Shown here: positions 43,150 through 55,023 of the stretch, in pieces
How the letters are laid out: every line of letters starts with the position of its first letter
How positions within the stretch are numbered: position 1 is the stretch's first letter
DNA from: Blumeriella jaapii
Taxonomy: Eukaryota; Ascomycota; Leotiomycetes; Helotiales; Drepanopezizaceae
DNA length: 64,000 bases
NCBI GenBank assembly: GCA_009599575.1
Contig: VWND01000067.1
Coordinates: forward strand, 744,001-808,000
Reading direction: 5' to 3'
Translations under genes and position numbers: made by a program
Notes under the pieces: model-generated
Database searches by the model: none
What the model saw: the letters and a program-made list of their open reading frames with translations, nothing else
What the model was told of the DNA's origin: nothing

Positions 43150-45000
43150 ATACATCTGCTTTTTTATTATTTAATTTCGAAAGCTATTTTATATAATCAG
43201 AACTAATATCGAAAGACATTTCATTTGTTATATTTACACCAAGCCTTGCAAAATCCAATAACAATTAATCATCGGCAGAAACTTTTAAAAAGCTTATATC
43301 GGATATCCGCCAAAAGCTTTAGCAATTCCCAAATGCATTCGCAAACAAAACAGAAAAAAAACAGTTTAACAAAATTATAAAAGGCTTTAATACAGATTTA
43401 TCGTTTAAACAAATTAAAAATTTAAACCGGCAATTAAAAGCAAACTCTTTTAAAACGTAAAAATACTAAAAAAAAATAAAAATAAAAATATTTCAGCAGA
43501 TTTTTAATATGCCCGTTTTAAAAATGCCGCGGTTTGAAAAATACAAAAATTATAATAAAAAAATGCCGGCCGAATATTAGCTAAATAAATTAAATTACGA
43601 TTTCGAAATAAATAAATAATTTAACTTTAAGCCATTTATATATTTCAGAGCTATATTAATTTTTTTAACAGAAAAAGCTGCTTTTAAATTCAAAAGCAAT
43701 ACGCGTATACGTGTTATTATAGCTAACCGCTTATCTGCCAAAGCCTAAAAAAAAACTAAAATTATTAAATAGCTGAAAGCCCAATATTTAACCGATAAAA
43801 ACTTTATAAAAAAAACCGATGTTTTTCGTAATATGCGTAATCTTATATAAAATAAAAAAGAAATTTTATTTTAATATTATTTTCGAACCTTAGCTTTATT
43901 AAAAAAAAACTGATGAAAAAGATTTTAATAAAAACGCTATAAATAATTAATACGAAAACTAATAATCGGATTCGAATCGATATATTTTAAAATTTATTAT
44001 TACGGCTTTTGTAATTGAAATAAAAAATAAAAAATTAAAAATCCACGCTTTATCGAACAACGTTCTGTTGTATTTATGTTTATAAAAGGCATATAAAATC
44101 TTATGTTTTTTTTAGTTTATTCTGAAAACTTAAAAAAAAATTCAGGCAAAAATTAATAAAAAAAACTTTTATAACAAATTAATAAAATTCGTGGAAAAAA
44201 GCTTAAGTATGCTAATAGCAATCGCTATAGCAATTTACTAAAAAAAATAATACGTGGAATATGCTTAAAAATAAACGCTGGCATTAATAAACCCTGGCCA
44301 AATTGTAAAGCTTATTCCAGCTGCAAATAACGCCCAATTTTAGCAGAATCGCAATAAAACTCTAGCTTAATAAAATTAAAATACGAATAATACGCGTGCT
44401 AATTTAAAAGCAAATTAAAACAATAATCAAAAGCAGCAGTTTTATATTTTTTTTAACGTCCGAAATAATAAAAAATTAAAAAATAACAATTATAATAACA
44501 ATCGCAATTAAAACTCCGAAGCTTAAAACAACGAAAGCAATAATAATAATAATTCGGGAAATGCATAAACTTCGACAAATACTTTTTAACAATCGATTTT
44601 AATTATCAAATCTAATGCCGAATCGAAAAACTTTTTTATAAATAAATTTAAAAAATACAATTTTATAAACGAAACCTTTTGCTTAAGTTATAGCGAATTG
44701 AAATATATCAGAATTGTATGCAAAAACGCACTTTTACCGGAATAAAAAAAAGCTTATATTAAAGCTATTGTTTTCCTAAAAACTTCTGTTGCAAAATATA
44801 TGGCTACAATTATAATTAAAAATGCTTAACTACGAATCACCTAAATCTTAAAAAAATCTTTTGCTTTTATTGCTGTTTTTATATTTGTAATAAAAACATT
44901 TATTATTGCTAGCACTATTATAACTTTATTTTAATAAACCGGAAATCACAAAAATCCGTATATTAAAAATAAAGCCGCTTTCAGACCAGCTAGCAAAAAC
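43150..45000 (+). pseudogene. G5 gag-like relic
   Basis: Plus-strand coding texture with frequent stops. A Cys/His-containing stretch near 44265-44320 (KPWPNCKAYSSCK) is followed by an Asn/Gln-rich region (44400-44560) rich in AAY repeats. The gag assignment is positional. Confidence 0.45.
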
Positions 45001-45200
45001 TTTGGAGCCGTAAGCCTATCAGAAAATTTGAAATATATTATAATAGCCGAAAATAATATTTAAATTAATATTTTTATAATTAATAAAATAAAAAAAAAAA
45101 AATTAAAATCGTAAGCTTTAATAACGATGCATTTTAAGCTGCGAAATTAATACGCCAAACCAGATTCAAAAAAGTTGCAACAAAAAAGCTAGCCTTTAAA

Positions 45201-45850
45201 ATGAAATATTTAAAAAAAAATATTAAACGATTAAAAAAAAGCTTTATAAATTATATAAATTTAGCTTTCAAATTCGAAGTTACGATTAACTTTTTAGAAT
45301 TTTTCCAATTGTTTCCGAAAGTTTTTGAAATAATTTCGAAAACTAAACACCAGAAAAAATCAAAAATCAAAGAAAAAAGCTGCGAAAAATATTTTTATAC
45401 AATTGATAAACCTAATCCTTTTAATTGCCAATTTTACTTAATTGGTTTTAAATATTTATTCTGATAAAAAGGCCTAGAAAGTTAAAGGTTTTATTATTAT
45501 CGAGAAAAAAAAAAAAAGTAAAAATGCAATTTTTTTTCGGAATGTCGTTTGTAAACCAAAATGCAAATATTATTTTAATTTTTTAAAACTTAGCTAAGCA
45601 ATTAAAATTAAAAATTTAGAATTTGAAACAGAAAAGCTATGCAAAAATCAGCTATATTATAGCTGACGAAAAGCTATATCGCTTGAACGAATACGTTATA
45701 ATTAATTTTGGAATAAAACATTTAACGTTATATTTATGCTTTTATTCGAGTTTAATTTAAACCTAACGATAAAAATTTAAGTTTATTTTTAAGTTTATTA
45801 TAATTATATTTAATAAACGCAAAAATAAATATTAATAAAAATAAAATCAC
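45201..45850 (+). pseudogene. G5 protease-like relic
   Basis: Open stretch 45201-45464 (87 codons, Lys-rich), then a region reading QFFFGMSFVNQNANIILIF (about 45520-45580) followed by LAKQLKLKIQNL, resembling the retropepsin pattern (A-IDSG---F----A--L-L). The catalytic Asp is not seen, so the call is tentative. Confidence 0.4.
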
Positions 45851-45974
45851 GATTAAAAGAAATATACAAAAAAAATCTATAATTATAATTTAAAAATCTT
45901 TTTTTGCTTTTTCCGCCGCTATTAACCTGGTTTTGCATTTATTAAAAAAATCCGAAAAATCTTTTAAAAATATA

Positions 45975-46110
45975 ACCGTTAAATTTCAATCGGATTCCGA
46001 TTCCGACGCTAATAACGATATCGATATAACCGATTTCAAAAGAAAAGATTTTGACGAAAACGATTTTTTTAATTTCGATTACACCTATTTAAAAAACTCG
46101 GAAAACTAAA
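45975..46110 (+). other. G5 acidic Asp-rich coding patch
   Basis: The plus strand reads SDSDSDANNDIDITDFKRKD and continues with DENDFFNFDY, ending at a stop near 46107. This is an acidic low-complexity patch; a comparable acidic tail is at 63880-63930 in G1. Confidence 0.5.
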
Positions 46111-46114
46111 CTTT

Positions 46115-48550
46115 TTGTTTAGCTCTAGAAAAGCGTTAAATTTATTCAAAAGGGAATTATTTACTTCCGTTATAATAAAACCAGCTTTTATTATTATTAA
46201 ATTATTAAACGTTTTATTAAATATATTAAATTCGCTATTTCTTTTAATTTTTATAAATAAACTTTTTTTTTCGAAAATAAAAACTGAATTTTATATAATT
46301 GCCGCTGCTATTGTTTTTATATCAAAACACAACCTCGACGATTTTAAAAAGGCTTTGCCCTTTTTTATTAAAAAAAAAGTTGTGAAACTGCTATTGGAAA
46401 ATCTTACTAATAAAATCTTTAACAAATAAGCAATTTTATGCGGATTGATATTTGGAAATAACATTTTTATAAATAAGCTAAAAAACGTTTAAAAATCAAT
46501 ATATACGTACCGAAAAGTTAATAATACCGGTTTTAATAAGTTTTCGTATATTAATTTGTATATTTATCGACACCGGATATTTTCAAAAGCATTATTAATA
46601 GCAAATAACGCATATCGGAAATATATTTCCGTTAAATTAACTTGGCTAAATAAGATTTTAAATAAAAAAAATCGTTATAAAATTTTCGAATTTATTTATA
46701 TAACGAATAGCAGATTTTTAAATTGAAATAACTATTTTTGTTTTATTAATAAATCTGCCGAATCTCGATCAAATAAAAAAAAAAATCGAATAACCTTCGA
46801 TTATTCGAAAATCAAAAAAAAAAAAAAAAAACCCGAGCTACATTTTTATTAAATTTAACGATTATACAGCTTATTTCGGCAATCCGTCCTATAAGATCTT
46901 TAGCTAATTTGATTTTAAATACGGTTATTAAAATATAAGAATATATTTAAATAACCGCTACGTATACGCGTTTTTTGCATTTGGCCATTTTTAAATACAA
47001 TTTATTCGTATGTTTTAAAAAATTGCATCGAATGCGTTTTTTTTATACGAAGCTGATAAAAATTATATTAAATAAAATACTTAAATTTCAAAATGCAATT
47101 AACCAAAGCTTTAATAATTCAAAACCTTTTTTTTTTTTTTATATCATCGGAAATATTTTTAAATTGCAAAAACTAAAATTTTATATAAATAAATATTTTT
47201 TTTTTTTCGGTTTATTTGATTTCGAATTTGCTTTTGCAATACGACGAAACTATTTGTTATTTAAATTGCTTTGAAATCAGCTAAAATTATTATTTAAAAA
47301 ATACAAGCTGTTTATAAAAAAAATAATAATTCTAAAAATCCGCTACCGATCCGGTCGTGCTTTTATTAAAACTGAAAAATCGATCGCAATTCAGTTATAG
47401 CTCGTACCAACGACTTTTATTCAAATAAAATAATTTTTAAAAGCGGTTTTAAATTATTCGCAATTAAATAAAAAAATTTGCCGAAATCGCCAGATTTTTA
47501 AACAGATTGACGGAATATGCCTATTAAAAATAAAAATCATTAGAAGCTATATTTTTTTTTTTTTGAAAAATAAATGCAGCTTAATAATAAAAAAAGCTGG
47601 TTATATTTTTTTCAAACTCGTGCAAATATATACAAATGCTTCGGCTTTCGCAAAAAAAAATGCTGTATATTATAAATTTAAAAAAAAAAAATCCATACCG
47701 GTATTATTATTATACGACAGTTTTATATTTACGAAAACACAACGATAATATAATATTTACAAAAAAGAATTATTAATCATAATAAAGTTTTGCAAAAAGT
47801 ATATTTATATGCTGCGTTGCGAGGAATCTTCAGTGTTATATACTAACCATATACTATTTATATATTTTTTAAACTCAGGATTTATTTAGAGAAAAATATA
47901 CGTCCGATAGGCAGCAAAAATGCGAATATTAAATATTTCGATTTAATATATCAAAAAAAGTCGAAATCAAATCGCTAACGCTTTATCAAAAACTATTTTT
48001 CCAAAAGAAAAATATAACGAAATTAATTTAAATTAATTCGGCGAAAAAAATATAAAAAATTTTATATAACGCTGGAAAAATAAAAAAAATAAATACGAAC
48101 AATTGCTTAAAAAAATAGCTGACTTATTTATATTATTTAGTAAAAAAAAATTGAAAAAATCCGAAAAATGCTCGACCCTAACGCGATTATAACGCTAATA
48201 AAAGTTTTAAAACAAAATAAAAAATTTGTAGCAGTTTTATATGCAATTAAAAATATTAAATATATTATAAAACTGAAATTCTTTTTACCGTTCGCAAAAA
48301 TTGCGATTTAGGAAAATAAGCGAATTGCAAAACTATCAGCCACGATTTTAATAAACTCATTTACAGCATATAAGATTTATTAATAATATGCTAACGTTGT
48401 TAATCTTTTATTAAATAGCAAGTATTCAAAAGGCAACGATAAAATTAAAAAAGCAATTTTGCAAAAAAAAGCTACGAAATACAAATGGAAAAACAACGCT
48501 TTATAATACTTATAGAAAAAAAAATTTAAAAAATGCTTAGTATTTAATTA
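46115..48550 (+). pseudogene. G5 unassigned pol region
   Basis: Between the acidic patch and the integrase. Open pieces are 46115-46429 (104 codons), 46975-47274 (99 codons, FVCFKKLHRMRFFYTKLIKI...) and 47563-47748. By position it should contain RT and RNase H, but I could not find a YxDD box or an ETDAS box. Do not treat the open pieces as genes. Confidence 0.4.
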
Positions 48551-48559
48551 AATATCGAA

Positions 48560-49350
48560 AGCTTTAAAAACTGCCTATAACCAAAATAGACATTTTGCAA
48601 CCAATATTACGATAAAAAAGCTCCGAAACGTATAATAGCCTTTAATTATTGAAAATATTAATTTGTATATAAAAGGCTGTTTGCAATGCGTCAAATTCGG
48701 CACCGCTCAAAAGTCTTAATTATTATTACGAATAATAGTATTAGATTTTATAAAGCTATTAAAAACTGACTTTTGCGAATTTTTTCTAAAATTTTTTAAT
48801 AAATATAAATATTTACTAATAGTTATCGATTACTTTTTCCGATTTATTTAAACGTATTTATACTTAATATTAAATTCGAAACAAATAATTAAAATTTTTA
48901 CGTTATTATTTACGAATAATAATACTTCGGTAAAATTTTACGTTAATTCTGGAAATTATTTTAGCATTCGATTAAAAACGTTTGCTAAAAAAAAAAAGTC
49001 TTTTGAATTAATTTTCCTACAGTTTTTAAAAAGTTAACAGATATGGCTGAAAAAGCTGTAAATATTATGCAACGTGCTTTAAATAAAATTATAAAAACTT
49101 TTTCGCAAAAGCTGGAATCTGTAGTTTTTAAAGCAAATGCGAAAAAAATATTTAATTTCGAATATTCAGTTTTTAATATTTATCGGAAATATTAACCGCG
49201 TATTGCAATCGACATTGCTTTTCCAGCTTATTACGCCCAAATTATATATAACAATCTGAAAGCTGGTGGATTTCCTGAAAAATTATAATCGGCGGATTTA
49301 ACTAATTTTAAAAAATAAAAAAATATAATATTAAAATATTTAGCTAATCA
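48560..49350 (+). pseudogene. G5 integrase relic
   Basis: The plus strand reads GCLQCVKFGTAQKS (about 48670-48715; zinc-domain C--C), then VLDFIKLLKTDFCEFF (first catalytic Asp in KTDF), LLIVIDYFFRFI (family L-VVVD--SR), FYVNSGNYFSIRLKTFAKKK (second Asp changed to Asn; family V-DSG--F-S--) and KL--ILCNVL-IKL. A confident integrase core of LTR-retrotransposon type. Confidence 0.8.
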
Positions 49351-50027
49351 GAAATTTTTACGAAAAAAAATTATTCAAACGAACGACAAAAACGCAAAAA
49401 CAAAAGCTGAACGATATATCAAATAATATCAACTTTTAAAAACGTTTTTGCCAGGATTTTTAATTATATTATATAATTATATTGCCGCCGGGCAAAAGCT
49501 AAAGCCCAGCTGAAAAAGCCCTTTTCGTATTTTAAATATAAAAAATGAATACCAACGATTTTATACTTTCGAATAAATTAATAAAAAACCAATTCCTAAA
49601 CACTTTTACATCGATTAATTAAAAGTTTTTTATTTCAAAATTGCGTATTTAATTACTAGAAAAAAAAAGCGTTTATTAATATATCAGAATCTGAAAGCAG
49701 GAAAATTATAATATTTACTGCTTTTAAAACTGAAAAAAAAGTTTCTACAACGTCAAAAGAAAATTGATATAATATCAGAAGTTTAAAGCGTATAAATGCA
49801 ATTTGAAAATTATTACTTTTTTTTTAAAAAATTGTTCCGGGACGACGCCAGGATATGCGTTTAAAAATTGAAAATTTATATAAAATATTAAAAAGTGTTT
49901 TTTTGAAACGAAATATTAATATATACTAGAAAAAAGCAAAAGAAAAAAGAATTGCTCCAAAGCGTTGCATATATTATAGTTTTCTTTTATTATACTTTCG
50001 AGGTCGAAAGCTTGGTAAAATAGGACT

Positions 50028-50159
50028 TATAATAGCTTAGTAGCCTGAGGCCATTATAAAGCACAGACTACTTAGGTCACAGCGTATTTTTTCGTTTCCT
50101 GTAAACTTAGTTCAAAACGAATCAAGCACCCCTCGAAAAGGAATTTCAAAGCTTTAACT
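50028..50159 (+). repeat. G5 3' LTR (132 bp)
   Basis: Begins TATAATAGCTTAG (mutated TGTGATAGCCTAG) and keeps CACAGCG and CACCCCTCG where the left LTR has transitions. AAGCG follows at 50160. Confidence 0.85.
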
Positions 50160-50499
50160 AAGCGTACTACGAATTAAATCGTACGTACGAAAATCGTTTG
50201 AATGCTTCACAGGTTTTTTTTTAGCTTTCTGCTGTTTTTTCTTTTTTTTCACGCCAAAACGCTTTTTTTAGCGTTTTTCTTTTTCGATCGGATCAACGAC
50301 AGCGCTTATTTTCCATTTTATATTAGAAAGTTTAAAAAAGCTAATTTGCACGATTATTTACGGGTCGACCTTCGGTTTTATTTAAAAGTTTTTTTAAATT
50401 AGTAAATATAAACGAAATCGAGCCGGCCGAAAATTCGCTTTCCGATCATAATAATAAAAGTAAAAATATTTTTTTAAACGATTTTTAAAACGCTTACGA

Positions 50500-50770
50500 A
50501 AAATTTAAAAGTTTTTCCGCCAATCGAAAAAACGCTCAGGTCTAAATAAAGCTTTTTTTTTAAGCGTATTACGCGATATACGTTATTTTAACGTTTAAAA
50601 GATTTTAAATAGCGATTTATTAATAATTCCCGTTATATTTATTAAAAATGGCTTTTCATATAAAATAAAAGCGCTCGCCGATTTTAAAGCGAACGGTTAT
50701 GCGTTAATCGATTCGGCGCTGATTAAATTCTTTTTTTTTTTTTTTTAATTCAACTTTTTCCGGCTTTTCT
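50500..50770 (+). pseudogene. G2 copy E protease relic
   Basis: The plus strand reads VKALADFKANGYALIDSALI (about 50665-50725), the family ALADSGANGYALIDSAL site with S to F and G to K. The catalytic Asp remains. Confidence 0.7.
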
Positions 50771-51139
50771 TTTGTAAAAAGATACAATAAAATTCGTGGC
50801 TATTTAATTGTATATTTTACGCTTTTTAATTTTATTATTAATAACCGAATATAATCGTTTATTTTTTTTTTAATTATGAACTTCGGAAATTATAATATGA
50901 TTTTGAAAAAAGCTTGATTGGCCGAATATTAAGTTTTATTAAACTGTAATAAACGTAAGTTTTATTGGCCGAAGTTTTATTTTTTTATAACTTTTTACGC
51001 TCGTTATATTAAAGTTTTTTATTTACATTTTCGAAAGATTTTATTTCGCTATTAAAACGACGCTGTAAAACGTGACAAAAACCTTGATTAATTATAGCAG
51101 ATTTACGACGCTGTGCGAAGCGCGAAAAGGTCGAATTTT

Positions 51140-51172
51140 ATTCGCGATGCTAATTTCGATGGCGACGCTAAT
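51140..51172. repeat. 33-bp inverted-end motif, G2 copy E
   Basis: ATTCGCGATGCTAATTTCG at the left and GACGCTAAT at the right. It is collinear with 15549-15581 of copy F and in frame with the surrounding linker. Confidence 0.88.
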
Positions 51173-51699
51173 AAAATAATAAAAGAAATTATATTATTCT
51201 CTTAAGCTGCCGATCTTTTTTCCGTTAATTTTTTTTTTTTTCTTTTTTCGTTAAAACAGCTTTTTCGTTCTACAAAAAACAGTTATATTAAAAATCGAAG
51301 AAAATTCTTCGCCGCGATGGCCTTTCAATTTAATATAATCGATAATTTAAATAAGCTATTTTTTAAACTTTTTGAACGACCAGTTCGAAAACGAGTTTTT
51401 TAATTTACTGCTTATTTAATTTCTATCTGCCAGATTATTATATACGTTTTTAAGCTGATTTCCAGAAAAAAAAGAATTGAAATGTTCGATTTTACGTATA
51501 ATATTTTTTTTAAAACATAATTTTATAGTTTTTTCGAACGTTTCAAAACCAACGAAATATCGAGATCGATTTTTTTAATCAGCTTAGCAGAGTTAATTTC
51601 GAATAAATTTTTTTTCGAATATTTTTTTCGGAGTATAAAAATTTCGAATACGTGTTTTTTAAAACCGCTAGTAACGAGCTAGCCTTTTACCGGCTTTAC

Positions 51700-52600
51700 G
51701 ATTATAAGATCGAGCTTATTATAAATAAAATAAAGCTAAAATACACTTTTTTGTACAAGTTATCGATTTCGAAATTCGAAATTGTTACGATTTATTTGTA
51801 AAATAATTTTAACAAAAGTTTTATCGAATTTTTCATCGTTTTATTCGCTGTTCTAATGCTTTTTGCTAAAAAACCCGACGGTTTATTGCGTTTTTGTATC
51901 GATTATCGAGCTTTTAATAACGTTATTCGTAAAAATCGCTACTTTTTCTTTTTTATCAATAAGACTTTTGTTCGTTTTTCGAAAGCGCGAATTTTTACAA
52001 AGCTCGATATTCGTTAAGCTTTTTACAGAATTCGAATAAATTCCGCTAATAAAAAATTAACAACGTTTCGTACGCGTTATGGCGCTTATAAATACAAAAT
52101 GCTACTTTTTGGCTTTATTAATAAATCCGTAATTTATCAACGTTATATAAACGACGTTTTTTCGATTATTTAAACGATTTTTATATTAATTATTTAAATA
52201 ATATTTTTATTTATTCGTCCGATTTATTAAAATACGTTATATACGTTCGTAAAGTGTTTTAAAAGCTTACTAACGCTGAATTATAGGCCGATATTCGGAA
52301 ATCTGAATTTGACGTTATTCGGATTTGTTATTTAGATTTAATTATTTCGACTAAAAGCTTAAATAAATGTAGAAAAGGTTTCCGTGGTCGCTTATTGGAA
52401 GCTTATTATTATTGTAAAAAATGCACAAAGCTTTTTTGGTTTTTATAACTTTTACCGACGTTTTATTCGAAACTACGGTATAATTGCAAAGCTTTTGATT
52501 TATTTAACTAAGATTAACGTTTTTACAATATTTTTTTTAAATATCAGAAAAGTTTTGATTTTTTTTTATTAGCTTTTATTATTACATTAGTTTTATAATA
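51700..52600 (+). pseudogene. G2 copy E reverse transcriptase relic (YLNN)
   Basis: The plus strand: LFAKKPDGLLRFCIDYRAFN (about 51860-51920), the family phrase KK-DG-LR-C-DYR-LN; TKLDI near 51998; LLFGFINKSVIYQRYIND (about 52100-52155); and NYLNNIFIYSSD (52180-52215), the active-site box with both Asp changed to Asn. Further on, FFGFYNFYRRFIRNYG (52436-52484). Confidence 0.88.
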
Positions 52601-53010
52601 TTATAAATAAGATTTTTTTGCATATTAGAAACTGACGCTTTAAATGGCGTAATAGCTTTTATGCTTTCGCAATTTTATAATAACGATTGGCTTTTGATCG
52701 CTTATTTTAGCAAAATCATAGTTTTCGCAAAATTAAACTACGTCGTATACGATAAAAAAATGCTCGCAATCGTAAGATTTTTAGGCAATTATCGTATTAA
52801 ATTAGCTAGTTTAGTTTATTAAATTACAATTATTATTAATTATAAGGTTTTGGAGCATTTTATAATTTTTAAATTTTTAAACGCTCGATAAGCACGCTGG
52901 GCCGAGCTTTTCGCCGATTACAATTTTTTTATTATATACAAACCGGGTAAACACAACTTTTTAGCTGACGTATTAATACGTCGTACGAACGAATTCGATC
53001 GTTAAAAATT
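52600..53010 (+). pseudogene. G2 copy E RNase H relic
   Basis: LETDALNGVIAFMLSQ (about 52627-52676) is the RNase H start with the catalytic Asp. LIAYFSKIIVFAKLNY and YDKKMLAIV follow (about 52697-52770), then RWAELFADYNFFI and ADVLIRRTNEFD (about 52895-52995). Confidence 0.88.
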
Positions 53011-53299
53011 TTTTAAACGCATTTAGCGTTTGCAAATCTTTTTTCGAGCCGATTAAATTAATCACCGTTTTTTAACTAAAAAACTTCGACTTTTTACGGC
53101 CTTCGAAACAGCTGTTTTTATCGTTAAAATAACTGATTTTTTTTTCGCATTTCGTATCGTTAATTAAATCTTTTACGCTAATCGCATAACTAACAGCCTG
53201 ATAGCTTTTCGAAAAAAGCTGTACGAAACGCTACGAAAAAAAACGACGATAATAATACTCCGTTTTCGTATATATTTAAACGCGATTTGCTATTATATT

Positions 53300-54530
53300 A
53301 CGATCGTTTAATAATTTCAGACGTCGATTATTTACGTCTGGCTTTTATACGAAAAATATACGACCAGATTTCCACCGCTTATTTTAGCGTTCGCAAAACT
53401 ACGCAATTGCTTTCGGACCAATATTATTGGCGAAATATAACAGTTTTTGTAAAATAATATTATCGTAATTGCTACGTTTATCGAAAAAGTTTTGTTTTAA
53501 AAAATAAGCGCTCCGGATTTTTTCAGCTTTTTGTTTTTAATTATTTTTAAAAGCACTTCATAATAGATTTTTGCAATTTTAATAAAAATAAATACAATTA
53601 CGATAATATATCCATAATAATAAATCGCTTTTTCAAGCAGACTATTTCGGTTTTTTGTTATCAAAACATCGACGTTCGAAGCTTTGCTAAATTGTATATA
53701 TTTTCGTATCTAAGAATTTTGGCCTTTTAAAAAGTATTATTAGCGATTATGGCTTTTAGTATTAATTTATTTTTTGATTTAAATTAAACAAAATTCTCGG
53801 TATATGATAAAAGCTTTCGACAGCCGCTTATTTCGAAACCGACGGTCAAACCGAGATTTACAATTAATATTTGCAAAAACGCTTTCGACCTTTCGTAAAC
53901 TTTTATTAAAACGATTGGAGCGAATTTTTTTTAATAATCGATTTCGCTCAAATAGTCTTTTTTTACGAAAATCTAACTGGCTTTTTAATTTTTTCAGATT
54001 ATATACGATTATATTTTTTAATATTAATTGAAATTGAAAGCTCGATACTTTTTTTTTAAACTTTTTATATAAGCTAAACGCAAACGAAGCTCGTGCGTAC
54101 GCTCGCCGTTATTACGACGCTTGAAACTTCGTTAAATCGCACTTTTAATAAATTTACGATAAAATAAAAAAAATACGAATAAGTTTCGCCGCGCGATCGA
54201 TTTTAACGTTGGCGATTACGTATAGCTCGATATGCGTTTATTTTCGATTTTCCGGCTTTTTCGCAAGCTCGACAATTTTACAAACGGCTTTTTTAAAATT
54301 GTAGCTAAAATTTTTGATAACGCTTTTAAGCTAAACCTTTTTAGTATTATAAACGTTTATTTAGTTTTTTACGCTAATCGATTGCGTAAAGCAATTAACG
54401 ACGCGCTTTGAAATCAGATTAATTTAGTTTTTGAATTTATTAATATAATTGATAAGCTTAAATACGAAATCGAAAAATTAATCGCTTATTGAATGCAGCG
54501 GAAGATTTTTTAATACAAAGCTTTTTGAAT
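53300..54530 (+). pseudogene. G2 copy E integrase relic
   Basis: Zinc-domain phrase LAFIRKIYDQISTAYFSVRK (about 53338-53400), core, LSTAAYFETDGQTEIYN (about 53810-53865), NEARAYARRYYDA (about 54080-54115), and the tail RKLDNFTNGFFKIVAKIFDN and LKYEIEKLIAY (54255-54490). Confidence 0.88.
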
Positions 54531-54756
54531 AAGCTTAAATGAAAATTTTACGTGGTACTTCGCGTTTAATTTTATATATGTTTTTTTAAAAATGCGCGAC
54601 TTTTATTTAGCGCATAAAAAGCTTTTCGGTTTTTTTGCAAAACTTGTAAATTGGCTGAAAGCGTATTCCGAAGGTTTAAATTAGTACGATTATTTAAATA
54701 GCGACGTATTAACAAATAAAAGCTCGAGAGCGCGTTTTTTTCGGACGGAGGAGTAA

Positions 54757-55023
54757 TGTCACGATTTATTTTTTTGCTATTTTTCGTGTTATCCTAGCAA
54801 CTGCGTGTAGCTGCAAGCTTTTTGGTCTTTTGGTGGGTCTTTGATTAATTGTAAAAATTATTTATATATATAAGGCTTTTTTTTTTAGCAATTTCTGCTT
54901 TTCGCAATTGTTGATTTTAAATAAATATTTTTTTTATAGAACCAAAGGCTCGTTTTTTATATTATATAAATACGGCGACCAGTTGATTAATTTCCTAGCC
55001 CTCCGACTGATTAGATCGTCATA
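54757..55023 (+). repeat. G2 copy E 3' LTR (267 bp)
   Basis: Begins TGTCACGA and ends TCGTCATA. TATA box TTATATATATAAGGC at 54858-54872. It matches both LTRs of copy F. The sequence after it (55024) is G1 fragment D, so E had inserted in D; the left duplication cannot be checked because the 5' end is lost. Confidence 0.92.

Larger units (their letters stand above)
42531..50159 (+). mobile_element. Gypsy-type LTR element G5, nested in G2 copy E
   Basis: Plus-strand element of 7629 bp with short LTRs (42531-42662 and 50028-50159, 132 bp each) and a 5-bp duplication AAGCG (42526-42530, 50160-50164). The site is confirmed by the uninterrupted sequence in copy F near 16545-16565. A TGGTGCTTTTCGC motif immediately after the left LTR is the likely primer-binding site. 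The interior has a gag-like region, an aspartic-protease-like block, an unassigned 2.4-kb pol part and a clear integrase near the 3' end (48560-49350), so the order is gypsy-like. No sibling copy in the window; heavily broken. Confidence 0.88.
50165..55023 (+). mobile_element. G2 copy E, right fragment (gag end to 3' LTR)
   Basis: Continuation of copy E: gag end and protease (50165-50760), linker with a 33-bp motif (51140-51172), RT 51700-52600, RNase H 52600-53000, integrase 53300-54530, polypurine tract 54742-54756, 3' LTR 54757-55023. It is reverse-complement collinear with copy F. Many more stops than F. Confidence 0.92.
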
